DNA from: Spirosoma sordidisoli
GTDB taxonomy: Bacteria > Bacteroidota > Bacteroidia > Cytophagales > Spirosomataceae
Assembly: GCF_004138325.1 (NCBI RefSeq)
Contig: NZ_SBLB01000012.1
Location: 1-64,000, forward strand
Reading direction: 5' to 3'
DNA: 64,000 nucleotides
Shown here: piece after piece, positions 1 to 7,956 of the stretch
Position numbering within the stretch: the stretch's first letter is position 1
Layout of the letters: the number at the start of each line of letters is the position of its first letter
Notes under the pieces: generated by a model
Database searches by the model: none
What the model saw: the letters and a program-made list of their open reading frames with translations, nothing else
What the model was told of the DNA's origin: nothing
Program-made: the position numbers and the translations under genes

Positions 1-514
1 CGTATTTCTCCAGCGTCTGGATATTCCACGCCTTATGATAAGCCGTCGACTCGCGAACATTCTGGTAGAGGTCCGGCACGGCTAACTGACGATAAGCGAC
101 AGACCCGTCCAATTTGCCCCGGTTGGTGATGAGCGCGGCCCGGTTGGTCTGGGCGCGGGTAAACAAGTCGCCAAAGTCATTGGCCTGGAAGCCATTGATG
201 GCCGGGTACAGGCCCACCCGTTGTGGGCCATCACCGAGGGTAAGCATCTTTTTCGGTTGCGGATTGTCAGTCAGGTCAGGGTTCGTCCGGGTCAGGACGC
301 GGGGGCCGTACATCGCCTGGATGGCTGTATCGAGTCGTTCGAAATTGGCGCGAGTCGGCTCGATCCAGAGTTGCACATTCCCAATGGCACGGGCCGGGTC
401 GATGGCATTCATAGCGTAGTCGCCAAACGCCAGGTAACGTACCCCCGCTTTGTTGAGGTGGCGCAGAATGGCCAACTGTTCACGGGTAGCGCGGTTTTGG
501 GCTTTCTGTTTCAT
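1..514 (-). CDS. Nucleotidyltransferase-like protein, C-terminus cut by window edge
   Basis: The minus strand reads open from an ATG at 514 to the window edge, at least 171 codons. The N-terminus (ILRHLNKAGVRYLAFGDYA, then a VQLWI strand about 20 residues on) resembles nucleotidyltransferase-fold proteins of the AbiEii/DUF6036 kind, which normally carry GGxA and a DxD-like strand. Here the second Gly is Asp and the acidic pair is not evident, so it may be a non-catalytic relative. It follows the small gene at 528-824 with a 13 bp gap, so the two are probably co-transcribed. The family guess rests on the N-terminal pattern only; the open frame itself was checked codon by codon. Confidence 0.6.
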   Translation of the reverse strand, partial: MKQKAQNRATREQLAILRHLNKAGVRYLAFGDYAMNAIDPARAIGNVQLWIEPTRANFERLDTAIQAMYGPRVLTRTNPDLTDNPQPKKMLTLGDGPQRVGLYPAINGFQANDFGDLFTRAQTNRAALITNRGKLDGSVAYRQLAVPDLYQNVRESTAYHKAWNIQTLEKY

Positions 515-527
515 ACGTTGCGCTGGG

Positions 528-824
528 TTAGTTCGGTTGTTCAGGTACGTTCAGCTCGAAGCCGCCGAGGGTCGGTTCGTGTATCCGGTGGAGGTCCCCG
601 GCCAGGACGGTCAGATCATGCTGAAGTTCAGTGAAGGCCAAAAACAGCCGTTCCCGCTCGTCGGGCGTGAGTGCCTGCCAGAGATCAGGATCGTTGACCG
701 AGGCATTGAGTACGGTTATGGGTGGGTCGCCGGGTTCTTCGCCGTCACCAATGAAAAGGGGCTGAATCGCCTGGTGAATGCGGTCGCGGCCCCATTGTTC
801 TTCAAGGGAAGTCAGATAAAGCAT
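528..824 (-). CDS. Hypothetical 98-residue acidic protein
   Basis: A 98-residue acidic protein with no signal peptide or membrane segment. It has an amphipathic middle part (DLWQALTPDERERLFLAF) that should be helical. I do not recognise a family. It lies just upstream of the nucleotidyltransferase-like gene on the same strand, so a two-gene unit, possibly an antitoxin-like partner, is conceivable; that is inference from position only. Plus-strand frames over the same DNA lack protein-like composition. Confidence 0.55.
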   Translation of the reverse strand: MLYLTSLEEQWGRDRIHQAIQPLFIGDGEEPGDPPITVLNASVNDPDLWQALTPDERERLFLAFTELQHDLTVLAGDLHRIHEPTLGGFELNVPEQPN

Positions 825-833
825 ACGTCAGAA

Positions 834-1178
834 TTAAAGCGTTGGCTTGGGGACTACGGCCAGTTCGTCGACTGGCCTATTGTGCTGGACAGGGTCAATC
901 CCACGGGCTGAATGATCGGCTGGAGCGGGCAACAACGTCAGCGATAGGGTAGGAGAGTGGGGCTCCGCTGATACAGTTTGTTGAATCAAGACCGGGCTGA
1001 TCGAATGCACTATCTGCTGGTGAATGTCTGTCAACATCGGGTGCCAGATCATCGCGCTGGCCTGTACAACTCCGGTAGTTTGGTTCACAGGACTTTCAAA
1101 TGAAGGTCTGAATAGGTGTATAAGTCGGTTAGCCTGTGCATCACTGAGCTCAATCGGTTCTCCGTTGCTCTTATTCAT
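834..1178 (-). CDS. Hypothetical 114-residue protein
   Basis: The frame opens with ATG at 1178 and ends 10 bp before the next minus-strand gene begins. The first 30 residues are charged and probably helical; the rest is rich in Pro, Val and Thr with no membrane segment. No family recognised. It may be the first gene of the small minus-strand unit 1178 to 1. The AT-rich stretch 1179-1273 separates it from the divergent peptidase gene and should hold both promoters. Confidence 0.45.
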   Translation of the reverse strand: MNKSNGEPIELSDAQANRLIHLFRPSFESPVNQTTGVVQASAMIWHPMLTDIHQQIVHSISPVLIQQTVSAEPHSPTLSLTLLPAPADHSARGIDPVQHNRPVDELAVVPKPTL

Positions 1179-1273
1179 TGCTTTTGTTTAATATTTTATC
1201 TAAAATTAGGTAATATTTTAAATATTTAGCTGATATAAGGCTTATTTTTGTCTTGTGAAAGCAAACGCACAGA

Positions 1274-1990
1274 ATGATAGTACACCCTCTATTTTGGCTA
1301 AATTGGCTGGTACTGAGCTATTATATAGAAGCTAGCCCTCTACTAAAGGCAAGAAATCAGAGTCAGGATTCAATAGCTCAATGGTACCCGATAGTTGGAC
1401 AAACAGACGGACTTGACTCTGTACCAATTTCGAGAGAACCATACAGCCGAATGTGGATTGTCACGGCATTGCCAGACCAGATTACAGCTCAGTTCGTCGC
1501 GCTGTTCTGGCAATCGCCTGCATTGGCGCAAACTATCCCCTGCCTGCCACCCCTCGGCGACTGGTCGGGCAACTACATCTCATCAGGGTTTGGCTGGCGA
1601 AACCATCCGACGCTTCGCACCGTCCGACACCATGACGGTATCGACATTGCCGGTCCGCATCAGTACGTGCGGGCAGCCGCAATGGGTCAAGTGAGTACGG
1701 TCGGCTACAGCAAAACCTTGGGCCACTTCGTCTGCATCGACCACCTGAACTCGTATCGTACCGTCTATGGCCACCTTTCGCTGACGTTGGTGCGGGTAGG
1801 CCAGACATTGCGAATTGGTGAAACGCTGGGTATCACGGGTCAGTCGGGCCGGGCCACGGGCGTGCATCTCCATTACAGCATTACGAAACAGAACGTACCT
1901 GTCGATCCGATACCCTACCTCACGCTGGCAATGGATGTGGTACGTACCTATCAGCAACAGGCCCGCCGACAGACCGGGTCTCATCCTTAA
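1274..1990 (+). CDS. M23-family (LytM-type) zinc metallopeptidase, conjugation-associated
   Basis: The C-terminal half is a LytM/M23 peptidase domain, about residues 95-225, with all zinc and catalytic signatures: HxxxD (H120, D124), a YGH motif (H167) and HxH (H198, H200). Such enzymes cut peptidoglycan cross-links and in conjugative elements open the wall for the pore. An alternative start at 1451 (residue 60) begins a weakly hydrophobic stretch ending ALAQ that could be a signal peptide, and the AT-richer 1274-1450 part is poorly supported as coding; the true start is uncertain. It ends 14 bp before the coupling-protein gene, so the two probably form a transfer operon. Confidence 0.85.
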   Translation: MIVHPLFWLNWLVLSYYIEASPLLKARNQSQDSIAQWYPIVGQTDGLDSVPISREPYSRMWIVTALPDQITAQFVALFWQSPALAQTIPCLPPLGDWSGNYISSGFGWRNHPTLRTVRHHDGIDIAGPHQYVRAAAMGQVSTVGYSKTLGHFVCIDHLNSYRTVYGHLSLTLVRVGQTLRIGETLGITGQSGRATGVHLHYSITKQNVPVDPIPYLTLAMDVVRTYQQQARRQTGSHP

Positions 1991-2004
1991 CCTATTTTAT
2001 TACT

Positions 2005-4185
2005 ATGCCGGAAATGACCAGCAAAGAACGCGAGGGCCACACCCAGACCGTTGAGTTATTCATTATCGCTGCCGTAGGGCTGCTATTGCTCCATTGCCTG
2101 TGGTTCTGTCATGAACTTACAGAGCCGGTTATTTGGCTACGTAGCTATTTGTATAGTTTTCTATCTACGCTCAATAATCGGCTGGGCCTGTTCCGAAATC
2201 CGTTCACTAGTAAAGCGTTTGTGCTGTTGTTGCTCTTCCTGTACGCCATCGGCTCGAAAGGCAAGATTGATCCGGGCATTGGGCGGCATCAGGTACTGCG
2301 GCACACGGGCGCGGGCCTACTGTTATTTCTAGGCTCGATACCGCTGTTGTATGCCAAAGCACTCGTTGCCCCACTGGCAGTCGACATACTGTATATCGGC
2401 CTGACGGTAGGCGGTACCATGCAATTAATTAAAGGAGGGCAGTACCTGTCGCGCATCCTCTTTACGCGGTCGCCGAACGATATTTTCAACGATACCAACG
2501 AGGAGTTTCCACAGAATGAAACCTTCGTGCAGAATGAGTTCTCGATTCATTTCCAGACGCAGTACTTTTTCAAAGGCCAGTGGCGGCAGGGGCTGATTAA
2601 TATCGTGAATCCATTCCGCTCAAACATGGTGCTGGGTTTGCAGGGGTCCGGCAAAACCTTTGCCGTGCTGATTCAGGCACTCTGGCAAAGTCTTTACAAG
2701 GGCTATACGGCCTACGTCTATGATTTCAAATTTCCTGACCTGACTGAAGAAGCCTACAACGCCTATCGCAAAACGCTGGCCGAGAACACCTACGCCTGGA
2801 CACCCGCCGACCAACTGGCCGAGCGCAAACGAAACCGACAACCGCTGATTCCGAAGTTCTACGTCTTGAACTTCGACGACATCGAGTTTTCGCACCGCTG
2901 CAACCCCATTCACGCCGACGGCATGACCGATGTGATGGATGCCTACGAAGCCGCCCAAACAGTAATGCTCAACTTGAACAAAACCTGGGCGCAAAAACAA
3001 GGCGAGTTCTTCCCGGAGTCGGCGATCAATTTTCTAACATCGGTATTCTGGTACCTGCGGACGGTTAGCCTGAAGTATCGAGCTTTGCTGGAAGCAGAAC
3101 GAGCCAAACACGAATCAGCGCAAGACCCGGATCGGCTGGCGGCTTATCAGCGACTGGCCAACTGCTGCACCTTCCCACATACGCTGGAATTCACGAACCG
3201 ACGCTACGACGAAACGTTCGCCTTGATGGAGCGCTACCCTGAAGTAGAAATCTACGTGCGACCCTTTATCGATGCCCGCGATGGTGGAGCAATGGAGCAG
3301 TTGGAAGGGCAGATCTCGTCGGTACGTATCCCAATGGCCCGGCTCTCCTCACCCACGTTGTACTGGGTCATGACGGGCCACGATTTTTCGCTCGACATCA
3401 ACAACCCCGACGACCCGAAAATCCTGTGCACCGGCAACAACCCTGACCGAACGGCCATTTACGGAACGGCCTTCTCGCTTTACACGGCCCGGCTGATGAA
3501 ATCGGTCAATCGGAAAGGCCGACTTAAATCGGCCCTGTTCTGGGACGAGCTACCAACGATGTTCCTCAAAGGTCTCGACATGCTGATCGCAACGGCCCGC
3601 TCGAATAAGGTCGCCACTTGGTTGGGTATCCAAGATTTCGAGCAGCTCACGCGGGACTACGGGGAGAAAGAAGCGAAGGTGATTATGAACCTGGGAGCCA
3701 ACGTGTTTTCAGGTACGGTGGTCTATGAGACCGCCGAGAAGCTGTCGCGCCGATTCGGCAAAACGAACCAGGCCAAAGAGTCGATTACCTACTCGAAAAA
3801 CGACACCACAATCAACGTATCGCAGCAACTAACCGAGATGATCCCGGCGGCTAAAATCTCCCGGCTCAAGCAGGGGGAGTTCGTCGGGCAATTCGTTGAT
3901 AACTTCGGTGAAGAGCTGGACCTGAAAACCTTCAAGTGCCTGATCAGTGTAGACAGTGAGCAGCTAAAAAAGCCTCACAAATTGCCTCCCATGCTCGACC
4001 TCGACGGCATCATTCGTGACGTATACGGTGGTGATCCAGGTACGTTAACGTCCACCGAACGGCAGCACTACAAAACCCAGTTGCTTCAGGATAACTACCG
4101 GCGGGTAAAGGAAGATATTCAACTCCTGGTCGATTATGAGGTGGCTGAGTTTGGGATTGTGTTTAAGGAGCGAAAGGCAACGTAG
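2005..4185 (+). CDS. VirD4-type conjugative coupling ATPase (TraG/TraD family)
   Basis: This 726-residue protein is a type IV coupling protein, the inner-membrane ATPase that hands the relaxase-DNA complex to the mating pore. It has several hydrophobic segments within the first 150 residues, a Walker A motif (GLQGSGKT, residues 211-218) and a C-terminal ATPase part with ALFWDELPTMF, a Walker-B-like strand, followed by a TraG-D_C-like region with IQDFEQL. In CTnDOT nomenclature the equivalent is MobC; TraG there is the VirB4 ATPase encoded at 43088 here. A relaxase gene normally sits beside this gene but none is visible. It lies about 37 kb from the rest of the transfer genes. Confidence 0.9.
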   Translation: MPEMTSKEREGHTQTVELFIIAAVGLLLLHCLWFCHELTEPVIWLRSYLYSFLSTLNNRLGLFRNPFTSKAFVLLLLFLYAIGSKGKIDPGIGRHQVLRHTGAGLLLFLGSIPLLYAKALVAPLAVDILYIGLTVGGTMQLIKGGQYLSRILFTRSPNDIFNDTNEEFPQNETFVQNEFSIHFQTQYFFKGQWRQGLINIVNPFRSNMVLGLQGSGKTFAVLIQALWQSLYKGYTAYVYDFKFPDLTEEAYNAYRKTLAENTYAWTPADQLAERKRNRQPLIPKFYVLNFDDIEFSHRCNPIHADGMTDVMDAYEAAQTVMLNLNKTWAQKQGEFFPESAINFLTSVFWYLRTVSLKYRALLEAERAKHESAQDPDRLAAYQRLANCCTFPHTLEFTNRRYDETFALMERYPEVEIYVRPFIDARDGGAMEQLEGQISSVRIPMARLSSPTLYWVMTGHDFSLDINNPDDPKILCTGNNPDRTAIYGTAFSLYTARLMKSVNRKGRLKSALFWDELPTMFLKGLDMLIATARSNKVATWLGIQDFEQLTRDYGEKEAKVIMNLGANVFSGTVVYETAEKLSRRFGKTNQAKESITYSKNDTTINVSQQLTEMIPAAKISRLKQGEFVGQFVDNFGEELDLKTFKCLISVDSEQLKKPHKLPPMLDLDGIIRDVYGGDPGTLTSTERQHYKTQLLQDNYRRVKEDIQLLVDYEVAEFGIVFKERKAT

Positions 4186-4219
4186 TCTGCTCGGTAAGCT
4201 TACCTATTTAACTTATAGT

Positions 4220-4429
4220 TTAGTTGCAAAAGAGTGCTACAGTAACCTGAACGGGATGAGCAGCAGGAGGGGAGTTTAATCGCTGTTCTATATGCCTTAT
4301 CATGTCGTTCGTACCTTGACGGTACCCGTACTGTTGTCCCCATATAAACCCAGTCGCAGTTCCTAAAGCAATCAGCACGATCATAAGTAGGAGTCGTCTA
4401 CGTGCGTAGTTTGGTATCTTTTCAGGCAT
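4220..4429 (-). CDS. Small single-pass membrane protein
   Basis: A 69-residue protein with a basic N-terminus (NYARRRLLL) followed by one hydrophobic helix of about 18 residues (MIVLIALGTATGFIWGQQ), then a polar tail, so probably N-in with the tail in the periplasm. It is convergent with the coupling-protein gene, separated by about 34 bp that include the palindrome GGTAAGCTTACC. No family recognised; small TM proteins are common in plasmid transfer regions. Confidence 0.5.
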   Translation of the reverse strand: MPEKIPNYARRRLLLMIVLIALGTATGFIWGQQYGYRQGTNDMIRHIEQRLNSPPAAHPVQVTVALFCN

Positions 4430-4574
4430 TATAGTTATTTTAAAAAAGTGAGCTCTTCGTAAGAAAGTCCCGACGTTGGTTCATAAACTCTCTTATGTTG
4501 TATGGTCGTTTCAAATAATAAGTTGATTCTTCGCACTATGTGTAAAGCTTATAAAAATACCCCTTTGTTCTTTT

Positions 4575-4598
4575 CTGACTGCCTTTAAGGGCAGTCAG
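4575..4598. terminator. Inverted repeat after the DUF932 gene
   Basis: CTGACTGCC and GGCAGTCAG form a 9 bp perfect stem around a 6-nt loop, just beyond the stop of the minus-strand DUF932 gene. The base run that follows on the minus strand is A-rich rather than T-rich, so it is an imperfect intrinsic terminator, or an RNA 3-prime stabilising hairpin. Confidence 0.45.
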
Positions 4599-4606
4599 CT
4601 TACTTG

Positions 4607-5605
4607 TTACAAAACGTAGTTTGCTGCGATAGCGTGGAATGCCTTCTCGTCGAGGGCGTAGCGGGCGGGTAAGTTCAGCCCGGTGTTACCATTGAATAGG
4701 GCGTGGTTAACCCCATTGTACAATAGCCAAGCGTTTGGCCCCGTACTCAAAACGCTTTCTTCAATAGCCATACGTTCCATTGCGGCATCAACCAACTTTT
4801 GTGAGATACCCACCTTACGAACCAGTTTAGCGGCCTCCTGCCGGTCGGTTACGGCGGTGTCCTGCATCAGTTTAAAAACCTCGTGCGTGGAGCTGGGAGC
4901 CTGCTGCGCGTACTGCATAAAATCACGCAGGAAATTAACCAGGAACGCCTTAAACTGATTAAGGTTAATACCTCGGTGCGTAAAGATGTGCTGATAGGCC
5001 CGGAGCGTTTCCGCGCTCTCGTACACCCATTCCAGCCCCTTCACCTTGGCTTTCTCCGGTGTTTGACCCGTTACGAGCCAATCGAGGTACTGGTCAAGGC
5101 TAATAAATTCATCCGCCCAACCCATCATGCCGTTAGAGCAGATTTGCCGGTAGTAAGCAACGCGTACTTTTTGCTGTCGTACCCGCTTCATCTCTGTACC
5201 CTGGATGGTGAACTGCGACTTACCCGTGTACGAATTGGTAAACGTTAATTGCCGCTGAATGATGTCGTTGGGGCCAACGGTCGTTTCGTCGGGCAGTAGT
5301 ACGTTGATAGCGTATTCGCCGTTTCGGCTATAGCGGATATGAACCAGCTGCTCTATTCCGGCCACCTCCGTTACAGCATCGCGGATAATGGTATTCGGAA
5401 CGAGCGAGTACCGGGGCGACTGAGCGGCAAAAACCTGCCGTTCCTCGTTTGGCATTGTGCCGACTATTAAGTGTTGCCGGTCGGTCGGAACCATCCGGTA
5501 GGGTTCGGGCAGCACGTCGCGGGCGGGAACGGACTTAACCGGGAAACAGATGGTATCCCATGACGTAGTGGTAAGCAGTTGGTTGTTGACATTGGCCTTT
5601 TTCAT
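4607..5605 (-). CDS. DUF932 plasmid/phage-type protein
   Basis: About 332 residues from the chosen ATG at 5605 (an upstream in-frame start at 5677 adds 24 residues without obvious homology). The central QICSNGMMGW segment is the hallmark of DUF932, a family found on plasmids and phages with no established biochemistry. No membrane segments or nuclease motifs are seen. It stands alone on the minus strand, bounded by the inverted repeat at 4575-4598 and a 26 bp palindrome at 5779-5804; copies of an ATACCCCTT-type sequence occur on both sides. Confidence 0.8.
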   Translation of the reverse strand: MKKANVNNQLLTTTSWDTICFPVKSVPARDVLPEPYRMVPTDRQHLIVGTMPNEERQVFAAQSPRYSLVPNTIIRDAVTEVAGIEQLVHIRYSRNGEYAINVLLPDETTVGPNDIIQRQLTFTNSYTGKSQFTIQGTEMKRVRQQKVRVAYYRQICSNGMMGWADEFISLDQYLDWLVTGQTPEKAKVKGLEWVYESAETLRAYQHIFTHRGINLNQFKAFLVNFLRDFMQYAQQAPSSTHEVFKLMQDTAVTDRQEAAKLVRKVGISQKLVDAAMERMAIEESVLSTGPNAWLLYNGVNHALFNGNTGLNLPARYALDEKAFHAIAANYVL

Positions 5606-5778
5606 GGCGATCAGCAAGTAAAGAGTTTGAAAATCCAGCCTGTCTTTCAGGCCGTTTGCTGATATAAAAATAGCCAATTCAATAGATCATAACTAATTGA
5701 AAAACAGGTATATATGCCTTTATAGCCCACTACTGTTCACTGATTTTTTCCAATACCCCTTGATTATTTTCAGCGCAC

Positions 5779-5804
5779 GAATACCCCTTTGCAAAGGGGT
5801 ATTC
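5779..5804. promoter_or_regulatory. 26 bp perfect palindrome upstream of the DUF932 gene
   Basis: GAATACCCCTTT and its exact reverse complement abut around a GC centre, giving a perfect 26 bp palindrome 174 bp upstream of the DUF932 start. The half-site ATACCCCTT recurs once at 5751-5760 and once near 4556-4566. It also abuts the IS200-like element. It could be an operator for a dimeric regulator or a cruciform site; no protein is assigned. Confidence 0.5.
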
Positions 5805-5815
5805 ATATTAAACAA

Positions 5816-6386
5816 CCACCTGCAAAGCAGGTGGATTTGGTGAAAAGAAGCGGGCATAGCCCGCAGCGTACTTACGAGGGTGGGTCAAACAAATCAAAAT
5901 TCGTGGACTGCTTTTCCTCTTTCCGGTCTTCGCCTTCCTGATACTTGACGTATCGCCGAATTTGATCTTCATTGATGCCCACTGTATTCACAAAATAGCC
6001 CCGCGCCCAGAAATGGTTGCCCCAATACGGCTTTTGCTTCAGTTGCGGGTAACTCTTGAACAACTTAATCGCCAGCTTACCCTTCAGCGTCCCCATCAGA
6101 TCAGAAACCGATACTTTAGGTGGAATACTGATAACCAGATGGATATGGTCAGCTTGGACGCTCAACTCGATTACTTCACAACTTTTCCACTCACTCAGTA
6201 AGCGGATGTCGTGTTCAACCAAGTCTTTCACTAATCCCGTCAACACCCGGAACCGGTACTTGGGTGTCCAGACGATGTGGTAGTCGCATTTCCACACCAC
6301 ATGAGATTGCTTCTTGTACTTGCTCATGGGGTGAAGTTACCCAAATGGCGTAGCCATTAGGTCATCACCACCGCCCAAGGCGGTGG
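5816..6386 (-). mobile_element. IS200/IS605-type insertion sequence with subterminal hairpins
   Basis: The element carries a single tnpA and no tnpB. Each end has a pair of small hairpins. At the low-coordinate end: CCACCTGC-AAA-GCAGGTGG (5816-5834) and GCGGGC-ATA-GCCCGC (5850-5864). At the other end: AATGGC-GTA-GCCATT (6344-6358) and CCACCGCC-CAA-GGCGGTGG (6368-6386). The two outer hairpins share the CCACC start and are both followed by ATTT. Subterminal hairpins instead of terminal inverted repeats are typical of single-strand transposition by HUH enzymes. Exact cleavage sites lie slightly outside these hairpins and were not determined. Confidence 0.8.
5872..6327 (-). CDS. tnpA: IS200/IS605-family HUH transposase TnpA
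   Basis: A 151-residue Y1 transposase, the usual family length. It has the YHIVWTPKYR signature near the N-terminus, the metal-binding HUH motif (ADHIHLVI) at mid-length, and the catalytic Tyr region near the C-terminus (INEDQIRRYVKYQE). It cuts and rejoins single-stranded DNA at the element's hairpin ends. The reading frame is intact, so the element may be active. It sits between the DUF932 gene and small plasmid genes, with no host gene visibly broken. Confidence 0.95.
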   Translation of the reverse strand: MSKYKKQSHVVWKCDYHIVWTPKYRFRVLTGLVKDLVEHDIRLLSEWKSCEVIELSVQADHIHLVISIPPKVSVSDLMGTLKGKLAIKLFKSYPQLKQKPYWGNHFWARGYFVNTVGINEDQIRRYVKYQEGEDRKEEKQSTNFDLFDPPS

Positions 6387-6437
6387 ATTTCGCAGGTCTA
6401 TTAAAGGTATTTTTGCTAACTGTCGATCAGAATCGTT

Positions 6438-6677
6438 ATGGAATCGCCCCAATCTGTGTTTTTTATCGAAGGCCAAGCGGACCCGGATAAGCACCTGCAA
6501 CAAACCGTCCAACTCATGATCGACGCGGAAGCCTGGATCAGCATCACGCTGAAGCAACACCCTATCAAAGGGCTTGAAGTGGATGTTAAATCGGCCAACC
6601 TAAGTGGCGAGCAACTGAACCAGATACTACAATTTGCGGTCAGTGCTACCAGCGGCCCGCCGACACCTCAGAATTAG
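6438..6677 (+). CDS. Hypothetical 79-residue protein
   Basis: A small acidic protein starting at ATG 6438, just outside the IS200 right hairpin. The pattern of alternating strands and helices (VFFIEGQ, ISITLKQH, LEVDVKSANLS) suggests a small alpha/beta fold. No signal peptide, no TM. It is convergent with the next minus-strand gene. Family not recognised; coding is inferred from composition and an intact start and stop. Confidence 0.5.
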   Translation: MESPQSVFFIEGQADPDKHLQQTVQLMIDAEAWISITLKQHPIKGLEVDVKSANLSGEQLNQILQFAVSATSGPPTPQN

Positions 6678-6701
6678 CCAATTAACTATCCTGTTTACAG
6701 C

Positions 6702-7019
6702 TCAGGCATACACGCGAGCCAATGAGAGCCGTAAACCCGTCATGCGCTCAATAGTGGCGTGTAGGTCACTGGCTTCGACCTGCTCCATGACGACTTCTGT
6801 GATAGTCTGCTTTGTTTCAGTCGAAAATGTTAATTGATATAGATCTTCGCCGATGTCGTAACGTACCTGAACAGAGTTGAACTTAGAATTGGCTATGCGC
6901 CATTGCAGTACGTTCGATGCGTTGTCAAACGTGATGTTTTTGGCTCCCATCATAAAGAAGGCCATTCGACCAATCTGGTCGTAGAGGGTTTGCAGATAAG
7001 GGTTCATCGTCTTTGCCAT
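6702..7019 (-). CDS. Hypothetical 105-residue protein
   Basis: A soluble alpha/beta protein of 105 residues (start ATG 7019; a second Met lies four codons in). A strand-rich middle (VLQWRIANSKFNSVQVRYD) is followed by a long helix. It lies 29 bp downstream of the 7049-7333 gene on the same strand, so the two are probably an operon. No family recognised; typical small plasmid backbone gene of unknown role. Confidence 0.6.
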   Translation of the reverse strand: MAKTMNPYLQTLYDQIGRMAFFMMGAKNITFDNASNVLQWRIANSKFNSVQVRYDIGEDLYQLTFSTETKQTITEVVMEQVEASDLHATIERMTGLRLSLARVYA

Positions 7020-7048
7020 TGCGGTACTTTATATTGGGTTATACACTG

Positions 7049-7333
7049 TTAGTTCTGGTCATAGGTACGTTGCATACAAGCCATTCGCCGGGATAAATAC
7101 AGTTGAAACAGGGTAGCTTCAATAGCCTTGCCCACGAGCCAATGGGCAACGTCGGGCGAACACATTTGAGCCGGGTTTTCTAAATCAGCTTCAGCGATGC
7201 TCTCCCATATCGGGAAATCATCGGCGGGGTTACTAAACACAAATCCGTGCTGCCGGGCAGTGGCGACAAGGTCGCGGTTAATTCGGCTGTCGATGGCTAA
7301 CCGGATGCGGGCGGGGCTGATAAAGCAATGCAT
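7049..7333 (-). CDS. Hypothetical 94-residue protein
   Basis: Starts with ATG at 7333 and encodes a mostly helical soluble protein, with a WLVGKAIEATLFQLYLSRRM helix near the C-terminus and a conserved-looking FPIWESIAEADLEN segment. No recognised domain. It precedes the 6702-7019 gene in the same direction. The 210 bp upstream (7334-7543) are AT-rich and hold the terminator of the neighbouring HTH gene. Confidence 0.55.
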   Translation of the reverse strand: MHCFISPARIRLAIDSRINRDLVATARQHGFVFSNPADDFPIWESIAEADLENPAQMCSPDVAHWLVGKAIEATLFQLYLSRRMACMQRTYDQN

Positions 7334-7496
7334 AAAAGGCCGTTGAGTCAGCGTATTATCTATTGCCTCGCGCTGAACTCAATATAAATTTACAGCCTAA
7401 TATTATATTTTAAAATATTGATAGTCAGTGTTTTACGCTTTCAAATCCTCTTGATTACTACGTAGTTTGCTTTTCGATTCCCCTTGATTTATACAT

Positions 7497-7520
7497 AAAA
7501 AAACCCGCTTACGGGCGGGT
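7497..7520 (-). terminator. Intrinsic terminator of the small HTH gene
   Basis: On the minus strand ACCCGC and GCGGGT pair around a 6-nt loop and are followed by a run of seven T (plus-strand A run 7497-7503). It lies 24 bp past the stop of the HTH gene, a canonical Rho-independent terminator. Confidence 0.8.
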
Positions 7521-7543
7521 GAAACAACCAATTGCAATTTGTA

Positions 7544-7840
7544 TTACTCAGTCATAGGCTGCGGTTTGGGTTCAACATCTTTAGCGGCTTGCTGCTGTTC
7601 AATCCAAGCGCGCTTGTAAACCGCGTAACATAGACTGAATACCTGTTCGGGGGGAAGCTCAAGAAACATAGCCAGTTCGTCAACTTCGTTGATGGTGATG
7701 TTGCGAAGATTGTTTTGCCTGGTTTTGTACCAGTTGTTGTACGACATCTTCATCACCTCGGCAATTTTTGCCTGTTTTATGCCTCGGAAATCAATGAGGC
7801 CAACGATGTCTTCGTACAGTAATTTGGGTTTCTCTTCCAT
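7544..7840 (-). CDS. Small helix-turn-helix-like regulator
   Basis: About 98 residues from the ATG at 7840; a GTG-initiated extension to 7933 is possible but adds atypical sequence. The segment GIKQAKIAEVMKMSYNNWYK followed by a second helix region LAMFLELPPEQVF resembles an XRE/Cro-type helix-turn-helix, with a Gln/Lys-rich tail at the C-terminus. It probably acts as a local DNA-binding regulator, either of itself or of the receiver-like gene 116 bp upstream in the same direction. The role is inference. It is closed by a good terminator. Confidence 0.6.
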   Translation of the reverse strand: MEEKPKLLYEDIVGLIDFRGIKQAKIAEVMKMSYNNWYKTRQNNLRNITINEVDELAMFLELPPEQVFSLCYAVYKRAWIEQQQAAKDVEPKPQPMTE

Positions 7841-7956
7841 TTTTTGCTGAGATAATAGCGTCAAGACATATGATGAATTCGGATGTATTGACGCTGTAAT
7901 TTCAGCAAAAAATGGAATATCTCCTAACAACACTGTAAATTTTATTGACTTTTTGT

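Noticed and set aside
114..911. Overlapping plus-strand frames at the window start
   Set aside because: They are shadows of minus-strand genes, which have better composition and consistent starts and stops.
4192..4203. Palindrome GGTAAGCTTACC between two convergent genes
   Set aside because: Only 12 bp, no loop and no T-run; too short to call a terminator or an operator.
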